A stretch of 17,783 nucleotides of DNA from an uncultured Bacilli bacterium. GTDB taxonomy: Bacteria > Bacillota_I > Bacilli_A > RF39 > UBA660. Both the position numbers and the translations under genes were made by a program. Below the pieces are notes generated by a model. It did not search any database, was not told where the DNA came from, and saw only the letters and a program-made list of their open reading frames with translations. Positions 13,267-17,783 of this stretch are shown here, piece after piece; position 1 is the first letter of the stretch, and the number at the start of each line of letters is the position of its first letter. The stretch spans positions 1 through 17,783 of the forward strand of contig CAKOWI010000013.1 of NCBI GenBank assembly GCA_934122275.1. Reading direction: 5' to 3'.

Positions 13267-15060
13267 CTACTTATTTTCACTTAATATTGATAAAAAAGCT
13301 TCTTGTGGTATTTCAACATTGCCAACTCTTTTCATTCTTTTTTTACCCTCTTTTTGTTTTTCAAGTAATTTTCTTTTACGTGTTATATCCCCACCATAAC
13401 ACTTTGCAAGAACGTTTTTCTTCATAGCTCTTATATCACTTCTTGCGATTGCTTTAGTACCTATTACTGCCTGAATAGAAACTTCAAATAATTGTCTTGG
13501 TATTAATTTCTTTAAATTCTCAACTACTTGTTTACCACGATTATAAGCAAAATCTTTGTGTGTTATAACTGATAATGCATCAACTGTTTCACCATTTATT
13601 AAAACATCCATTTTAACTAAATTACTAGCTTTATATCCGATTAATTCATAATCAAATGATGCATACCCTTTAGTATAACTCTTTAAATTATCAAAGAAAT
13701 CATATACAACTTCTGATAATGGAAGCTCATAATGAATGTTTACTCTATCTTTATTTATGTAATCCATATTTATATAAGTTCCTCTTTTATTTTGACAAAG
13801 TTTCATAACTGATCCGATATAATCAGTTGGTACAAATATATTAGTTTTAATAAAAGGCTCTTTAATTTCTTTAATCTTTGCTCTATCTGGCATATCATTT
13901 GGATTATCAACCATTATAACATCACCACTTGTTAAAACAACTTCATATATAACAGAAGGAGATGTTGCAATTATATCTAAATTAAATTCTCTTTCTAATC
14001 TTTCTTCAGTAACATCCATATGAAGCATTCCTAAAAAACCACATCTAAAACCAAAACCCAAAGCTGCTGAAACTTCAGGCTCATAAGAAAGTGAAGCATC
14101 ATTTAATTTCAATTTTTCTAAAGCTTCCTTTAAATCTTGATATTTATTAGACTCAATAGGATATAATCCAGAATATACCATCGGTTTCATAGGTTTATAT
14201 CCTGGCAACATATTTGAAGGATCATTATCTAAAGTTATAGTATCTCCAACTTTTATATCACTTACACTCTTAATAGAAGCACATAAATAACCAACTTCAC
14301 CAGCTGAAATAACATTCTTTTTTACTATTTTAGGATTATGAACTCCAAGTTCTACAACTTCATATACGGTATTAGTAGATAACATTCTAATTCTATCTCC
14401 AACCTTAACTTTACCATTTAATACTCTCATCCATATAACAGCACCTCTATATGAATCATATATGCTATCAAATATTAAAGCTTGTAATTTATCATTAGCA
14501 TCCCCTTTAGGACATGGTATCTTCTCAACTATTGCTTTTAATAACTCATCAATACCGACACCTGTTTTAGCACTAGTTAATATTATGTCATCTTCATTAA
14601 ACCCGAATGTATCTATTATTTCTTTTTTTACCTTATCTACATCAGCATTTGGTAAATCTATTTTATTAATAATTGGTATTATAGTTAAATTATTCTCAAG
14701 TGCTAAATACATATTTGCTAATGTCTGCGCTTCTATTCCTTGTGCTGCATCAACAACTAGTATAGCACCCTCACATGCTGCTAAACTTCTTGATACTTCG
14801 TAAGAAAAGTCTACATGTCCTGGTGTATCAATCAGATTTAAAAGATATTCTTCATTGTTATATTTATAATTTAAAGACACTGAATTTAACTTTATGGTAA
14901 TTCCTCTTTCTCTTTCCAAATCCATTGAATCTAACATTTGATCTTTTATCTCTCTTTTAGTTATACTTCCAGTTTTTTCAAGTATTCTATCTGCTAAAGT
15001 AGATTTGCCATGATCTATATGTGCTATTATACTAAAATTTCTTATATTCTTTTCTTCCAC
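13267..15060 (-). CDS. lepA: Elongation factor 4 (LepA), ribosomal back-translocase GTPase
   Basis: LepA binds ribosomes as a GTPase and is implicated in remodelling stalled or misassembled particles. The G1 motif AHIDHGKSTL is at residues 13-22, followed by ERERGITIK (switch I), DTPGHVDF (G3), NKIDLP (G4) and TSAKTG (G5). The domain II and III/V regions are intact (GFRCGFLGMLHMDV), and the LepA-specific C-terminus (GGDITRKRKLLEKQKEGKKRMK...IPQEAFLSIL) is present. At 597 aa it is full length (about 600). The start is GTG at 15060 with AGAGGTG about 6 nt upstream; no in-frame ATG lies nearby. It heads the lepA-140aa-hemW operon. Confidence 0.97.
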   Translation of the reverse strand: MEEKNIRNFSIIAHIDHGKSTLADRILEKTGSITKREIKDQMLDSMDLERERGITIKLNSVSLNYKYNNEEYLLNLIDTPGHVDFSYEVSRSLAACEGAILVVDAAQGIEAQTLANMYLALENNLTIIPIINKIDLPNADVDKVKKEIIDTFGFNEDDIILTSAKTGVGIDELLKAIVEKIPCPKGDANDKLQALIFDSIYDSYRGAVIWMRVLNGKVKVGDRIRMLSTNTVYEVVELGVHNPKIVKKNVISAGEVGYLCASIKSVSDIKVGDTITLDNDPSNMLPGYKPMKPMVYSGLYPIESNKYQDLKEALEKLKLNDASLSYEPEVSAALGFGFRCGFLGMLHMDVTEERLEREFNLDIIATSPSVIYEVVLTSGDVIMVDNPNDMPDRAKIKEIKEPFIKTNIFVPTDYIGSVMKLCQNKRGTYINMDYINKDRVNIHYELPLSEVVYDFFDNLKSYTKGYASFDYELIGYKASNLVKMDVLINGETVDALSVITHKDFAYNRGKQVVENLKKLIPRQLFEVSIQAVIGTKAIARSDIRAMKKNVLAKCYGGDITRKRKLLEKQKEGKKRMKRVGNVEIPQEAFLSILSENK

Positions 15061-15094
15061 CTATAACACCTCTAACTTTTCTATTTCATGTTAT

Positions 15095-15103
15095 ATTTTA
15101 ACA
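15095..15103 (-). promoter_or_regulatory. Putative extended -10 promoter of the lepA operon
   Basis: TGT-TAAAAT on the minus strand gives an extended -10 with a predicted start near 15088. The hexamer 17 nt upstream (TTTAAA, 15118-15123) is a poor -35. Confidence 0.4.
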
Positions 15104-15142
15104 TACATTTTTTCTAATTTAAACATAATATTTAATCACAAA

Positions 15143-15177
15143 ACAAAAAGCCATTAAACAATAGCTTGGCTTTTTGT
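15143..15177 (-). terminator. Terminator of the 329-aa gene, stop codon in its loop
   Basis: ACAAAAAGCCA (15143-15153) pairs perfectly over 11 bp with 15167-15177 around a 13-nt loop. On the minus strand the 3' arm reads CTTTTTGT and runs into further T residues. The stop codon (15154-15156) lies in the loop, so the final codons of the gene build the 5' arm. Confidence 0.8.
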
Positions 15178-16143
15178 GTAACAGTTAATAGTATCATCTA
15201 CATAATTAAAATAGTCTTTATCTAAAAGTTTATATAAATCTTCTGTTTCAAATTTCATATTCTTTTTATTTACGTTACAAAACAAAATATAAGATTCAAT
15301 GCTACCAAAAATTTCTTCTGCTAGCTTATAATCTTTTGTATAGTATATATAAAACGCAATTAATGATTTACTCTTTTTATCTAATATATAATCTTTTATT
15401 AGGTATGATCTTTGTGAACCTAATAATTTCATAAAATGATATATATCTATCTCCTTTGAAAGACAATCAAATATTTGATTTATATGTTTTTTATTTTCCT
15501 TAAATTTAATTAGCTGGATCAACTCATCTAATTCTGATTTATGAGGTTCACATATAAATATATTAACAATACTGTCAATTCTTTTGTCATCTAAATCAAC
15601 TTTTTTATAGTTATTTAGTATATATCTTTTACTTTTATTTTTTATATAGACATCAAATAATTTACATTTTTTATCATTATCATATAATTCACTATTTAAT
15701 GCTGTATCAACCAGAAAACAACTATTAGAAGTTAATATATAATTGTAAAGTTTTTCTTTTTTTACATCATCTAACGTAGTATTAGTACTAATTATTGCAT
15801 CTAATATATAATTATTTTGCTTTTTTATCCCGTAGTTAAATAAGTCTTCCATGATTTTGTCATTATATGTATTATTGACCTTGGAAGAAATTATATAATA
15901 TTTTGATAATTCACCATAAATAATTGAGCGAGTTATATAGTTTACTTCGTTTAAACTTAAATCACTCATTTTTCCTAACAATTCTATTAATATTCCTGAA
16001 TTACACACGCTAGTGTCCAAACTCAATTCTTCTATTAATTTTTCTCTTTCATTTTTACTAACACTATTTAATTTTTTAATAAGTAAAGAAATATCTCCGT
16101 TTTTACGAAAGTTCTTTAATGCTTTTGTTACTTTTGAATTCAT
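15154..16143 (-). CDS. Hypothetical helical protein, 329 aa
   Basis: I do not recognise a family. The protein is almost entirely predicted helix, Lys/Asn/Ile/Tyr-rich, soluble and probably cytoplasmic. Like the protein at 2241-3293 it looks like a degenerate helical-repeat scaffold (short helices separated by Asn/Asp/Ser turns, such as KKLNSVSKNERE, LDAIISTNTTLDD, VDTALNSELYDND). The unit length is less regular and no direct homology between the two is obvious by eye. The ATG at 16143 has GGTGGG 6 nt upstream; the ATG two codons earlier would abut that site. It has its own promoter and terminator, so it is a single-gene unit between trpS and lepA. Confidence 0.78.
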   Translation of the reverse strand: MNSKVTKALKNFRKNGDISLLIKKLNSVSKNEREKLIEELSLDTSVCNSGILIELLGKMSDLSLNEVNYITRSIIYGELSKYYIISSKVNNTYNDKIMEDLFNYGIKKQNNYILDAIISTNTTLDDVKKEKLYNYILTSNSCFLVDTALNSELYDNDKKCKLFDVYIKNKSKRYILNNYKKVDLDDKRIDSIVNIFICEPHKSELDELIQLIKFKENKKHINQIFDCLSKEIDIYHFMKLLGSQRSYLIKDYILDKKSKSLIAFYIYYTKDYKLAEEIFGSIESYILFCNVNKKNMKFETEDLYKLLDKDYFNYVDDTINCYTKSQAIV

Positions 16144-16164
16144 AATCATCCCACCAAGAACAGT

Positions 16165-16193
16165 ATATTAGCATATTATTGAATTAAAATCAA
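16165..16193 (-). promoter_or_regulatory. Promoter of the 329-aa gene
   Basis: The -35 is TTGATT (16188-16193), the spacer 17 nt, and the -10 TAATAT (16165-16170) with a TGC extension. Confidence 0.45.
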
Positions 16194-16201
16194 ATGGTTT
16201 T

Positions 16202-16230
16202 AAAAAGGAAACAAACTCTATTGTTTCCTT
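16202..16230 (-). terminator. trpS terminator
   Basis: AAGGAAACAA (16205-16214) pairs over 10 bp with TTGTTTCCTT (16221-16230) around a 6-nt loop. On the minus strand CCTTTTTA follows. It begins 5 nt after the trpS stop. Confidence 0.85.
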
Positions 16231-16235
16231 AATCT

Positions 16236-17279
16236 TTATTCAAAGTAATTAAGCATCATAGCTTTCTTAACTTCTTTTAATGTTTCAGCTGCTTTTTGTC
16301 TTGCTTTTTCTGTTCCTTTTTTTAGTATTTCATATACTTTTTCTGGATCTTTTGCAAGTTCTTCTCTTCTTTTTCTAATAGGTGATAATTCTTCTTGTAA
16401 AACATCATTTAAAAATCTTTTTATTTTCATATCTCCAAGACCACCCTTTTGATAGTGTTCCTTTAATTCATCAAGATTTTTATACTCTGGCATAAACTTT
16501 TCAAATGAATCTTCCTTGCAAAATACATCTAAATAAGTAAATACAACATTACCTTCTACCTTTCCTGGATCTTCTACTCTTATATGATTTGGATCTGTAT
16601 ACATACTAAATACTTTCTTTTTAATTTCTTCAGCACTATCTTTTAGATAAATACAGTTATTTAATGATTTACTCATCTTAGAATTACCATCTATTCCAAC
16701 TAATCTTCTTTCATTAACGTTTTCCGGAAGAAGTGCTTCTGCTTCAACTAATGTATCTCCGTAAATAGAATTAAACTTTCTAACTATCTCTCTTGCTTGT
16801 TCAAGCATTGGTAACTGATCATCACCTACTGGAACTATATTAGCTTTAAAAGCTGTTATATCAGCTGTTTGACTTACTGGATAAGTAAAAAATCCTGCTG
16901 GAATACTTTCCTCAAATCCTCTTAATTCTATTTCCTGCTTAACGGTCGGATTTCTATGTAAACGTGCAACAGTTACTAAATTCATGTAATAAAAGGTAAG
17001 TTCTGTAAGCTCTGGAACCTCAGATTGAATAAAATAATTAACCTTTTCAGGATCAATACCACATGCTAAATTATCTAGTGCAACTTCTATTACGTTATCT
17101 CTAACTTTCTTTGGATTATCAAAGTTATCCGTTAGAGCTTGTGCATCTGCTGCAAACAAATACATTTCATCATAATTTCCTTCATTTTGTATTTTTACTC
17201 TATTTTTTAATGAACCAACATAATGTCCTATATGTAATGGCCCTGTTGGTCTTTCTCCTGTTAATATAATATTTCCCAT
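16236..17279 (-). CDS. trpS: Tryptophanyl-tRNA synthetase
   Basis: TrpS is a class I aminoacyl-tRNA synthetase that charges tRNA-Trp. The HIGH motif appears as GPLHIGHYVGS (residues 13-23), and the KMSKS motif is exact at 201-205 (GNSKMSKSLNN). The VGDDQ active-site segment is at 151-155, and the ARLHRNPTVKQE and PAGFFTYPVSQTADI regions fit bacterial TrpS. The 347-aa length is normal (about 330-350). The protein itself contains no Trp. The ATG at 17279 follows AGAGGAAG with a 7-nt gap, and that site lies inside a small upstream ORF whose TAA stop overlaps the start (TAATG). Expression is controlled by a T-box leader with a UGG specifier. Confidence 0.97.
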   Translation of the reverse strand: MGNIILTGERPTGPLHIGHYVGSLKNRVKIQNEGNYDEMYLFAADAQALTDNFDNPKKVRDNVIEVALDNLACGIDPEKVNYFIQSEVPELTELTFYYMNLVTVARLHRNPTVKQEIELRGFEESIPAGFFTYPVSQTADITAFKANIVPVGDDQLPMLEQAREIVRKFNSIYGDTLVEAEALLPENVNERRLVGIDGNSKMSKSLNNCIYLKDSAEEIKKKVFSMYTDPNHIRVEDPGKVEGNVVFTYLDVFCKEDSFEKFMPEYKNLDELKEHYQKGGLGDMKIKRFLNDVLQEELSPIRKRREELAKDPEKVYEILKKGTEKARQKAAETLKEVKKAMMLNYFE

Positions 17280-17356
17280 TATAAATCTTCCTCTCTTCTT
17301 ATATCTATGCTTTTATATTTACTTAAATTATTAATACGCCATCGCCTATTCATCAT
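17279..17356 (-). CDS. Short upstream ORF (25 codons) coupled to trpS
   Basis: The peptide begins MMNRRWRINN and ends IRREEDL; it is strongly basic and has one Trp at codon 6 (17339-17341, TGG). AAAGGA lies 4 nt upstream of the first ATG and 7 nt upstream of the second (17353). The stop TAA shares its last base with the trpS ATG. The ORF begins 20 nt after the T-box terminator, so it is transcribed only upon read-through. The last codons contain the trpS ribosome-binding site. It could be a genuine leader peptide that couples translation to trpS, or a chance open frame. Confidence 0.5.
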   Translation of the reverse strand: MMNRRWRINNLSKYKSIDIRREEDL

Positions 17357-17375
17357 AAAATCCTTTCTTATATAT

Positions 17376-17408
17376 AAAAAACTCTAATCCAACCATAGGA
17401 TAAGAGTT
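17376..17408 (-). terminator. T-box conditional terminator
   Basis: On the minus strand AACTCTTATCC (17398-17408) pairs with GGATTAGAGTT (17380-17390) with one mismatch and a 7-nt loop, followed by six T residues. Part of its 5' arm and loop (TTA and CCTA) can instead pair with TAA and TAGG flanking the UGGC bulge of the T-box, giving the antiterminator. Confidence 0.85.
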
Positions 17409-17612
17409 ATAAATCTTAAGTTTAATGCCACCTAATACGTACTATCATACATATGTTATAAGATAACGGCTAACTTCCGTAGTGTCATACTATGATTTCA
17501 AACACTCTCTCGCAAGTCCATTTACTAAGATCCTTATATAGCTTTCCACCAAACAGCTACTCTCTATTAATAATTGTTTTAGCTACTACTCTTGCTAATA
17601 CGATTTAAATAT
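17376..17612 (-). promoter_or_regulatory. T-box riboswitch leader of trpS (tryptophan-specific)
   Basis: A 237-nt leader starts after a strong promoter. Stem I carries the conserved AGAGAG (17560-17565) followed by GGTGGAAAGC. The specifier lies in AAA-TGG-AC, with the Trp codon TGG at 17518-17520. Further small hairpins follow (ACGG/CCGT, AGTGT/ACACT). The T-box itself reads TTAGGTGGCATTA (17424-17436 region), with the acceptor-binding UGGC at 17427-17430. The variable base C would pair with a G discriminator, which is the usual base in bacterial tRNA-Trp. Uncharged tRNA-Trp is expected to stabilise the antiterminator and switch on trpS. The 3' half of the T-box (CATTA) is more AU-rich than the usual NACCGCG. 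Confidence 0.88.
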
Positions 17613-17618
17613 ACCTAG

Positions 17619-17648
17619 ATTATATAAAAAATAAAACACTTTTGTCAA
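17619..17648 (-). promoter_or_regulatory. Promoter of the T-box/trpS transcript
   Basis: Perfect -35 TTGACA (17643-17648) and perfect -10 TATAAT (17619-17624) are separated by 18 nt, on the minus strand; the predicted start is near 17612. It is one of the strongest promoters in the window by consensus match. Confidence 0.85.
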
Positions 17649-17722
17649 TATTAGTTACAATAAAACTTAGTTTCATCACTTAAATTATTAAAAGAATTAC
17701 TTAATGAATGAAGTTGTAAGAT

Positions 17723-17760
17723 AAAAGTAAACACAAAAAGAATGTGTTTACTTTTTCTTT
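17723..17760. terminator. Strong hairpin terminator, probably bidirectional
   Basis: A perfect 13-bp stem (17723-17735 with 17743-17755, core GTAAACACA/TGTGTTTAC) has a 7-nt loop. On the plus strand TTTTTCTTTT follows; on the minus strand a shorter CTTTTATCTT. It separates the trpS leader from whatever lies to the right. The sequence 17649-17722 between it and the trpS promoter shows no gene that I can support. Confidence 0.65.
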
Positions 17761-17775
17761 TGTTAAAATAGAAAT

Positions 17776-17783
17776 AGGAGGTT
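17776..17783 (+). promoter_or_regulatory. Shine-Dalgarno-like AGGAGG at right edge
   Basis: AGGAGGTT ends the window and would suit a plus-strand gene starting just beyond it. An extended -10-like TGTTAAAAT lies at 17761-17769, but that would put the transcript start almost on the ribosome-binding site, so the promoter call is doubtful. Confidence 0.35.

Noticed and set aside
14462..14803. Plus-strand open frame opposite lepA
   Set aside because: It is antisense to the GTPase domain of a complete lepA, with no independent support.
78..17279. UGA read as tryptophan (Mycoplasma-type code)
   Set aside because: All conserved genes are full length under the standard code, and Trp is TGG throughout; a recoded AT-rich genome would show many in-frame TGA codons.
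1..17783. tRNA or rRNA genes
   Set aside because: I looked for T-arm (GGTTCGAATCC-like) and rRNA-like stretches on both strands and saw none.

Overview
The window is a very AT-rich stretch of a low-GC Gram-positive-type chromosome. Genes are tightly packed and almost all lie on the minus strand. They start mostly at ATG behind AGGAGG or AGGTG ribosome-binding sites, have sigma-A-type promoters (TTGACA/TATAAT variants, 17-18 nt spacers) and end at short hairpin-plus-T-run terminators. The housekeeping content is Firmicutes-like: a trmR-trhP1-trhP2 run followed by greA (the order of the B. subtilis yrrM-yrrN-yrrO...greA region), a lepA-hemW pair, and trpS under a T-box. Base composition and the many unknown alpha-helical proteins suggest an uncultivated gut Bacilli/Mollicutes-related lineage (RF39-like). 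That placement is inference, not something the sequence proves. Stop codons are only TAA and TAG, and Trp is TGG.

Layout, left to right. (1) 1-923: an imperfect inverted repeat at the left edge, then an unknown 251-aa protein. (2) 924-3362: trigger factor, an alpha-solenoid-like unknown protein, and greA, each with its own promoter or terminator signals. (3) 3824-3964: greA promoter and three tandem 22-bp repeats. (4) 3965-6573: the trmR-trhP1-trhP2 operon for 5-methoxyuridine at tRNA position 34, with both junctions overlapping by 8 nt. (5) 6574-8050: a divergent promoter region and the only plus-strand gene, a MOP/SpoVB-type flippase. (6) 8034-9310: a convergent terminator and a two-gene membrane-protein operon. 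(7) 9420-11621: the most accessory-looking block, a 52-aa protein overlapping a 673-aa mosaic protein that has an HELLH motif, a WCT/GDFYVF/EVRG block and four 20-aa repeats. (8) 11687-15103: lepA, an unknown 140-aa gene and hemW in one operon. (9) 15139-16193: a second unknown helical protein with its own promoter and terminator. (10) 16202-17648: trpS, preceded by a 25-codon upstream ORF and a tryptophan (UGG specifier) T-box leader. (11) 17649-17783: a strong hairpin and an AGGAGG at the right edge.

Most genes serve translation and its quality control: TrpS charges tRNA, TmrR/TrhP-type proteins modify wobble uridine, LepA remodels ribosomes, trigger factor receives nascent chains, and GreA rescues stalled transcription. 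The best candidates for something undescribed are the overlapping 52-aa/673-aa module, the Trp-containing upstream ORF coupled to trpS below a T-box, and the solenoid-type proteins beside core genes.
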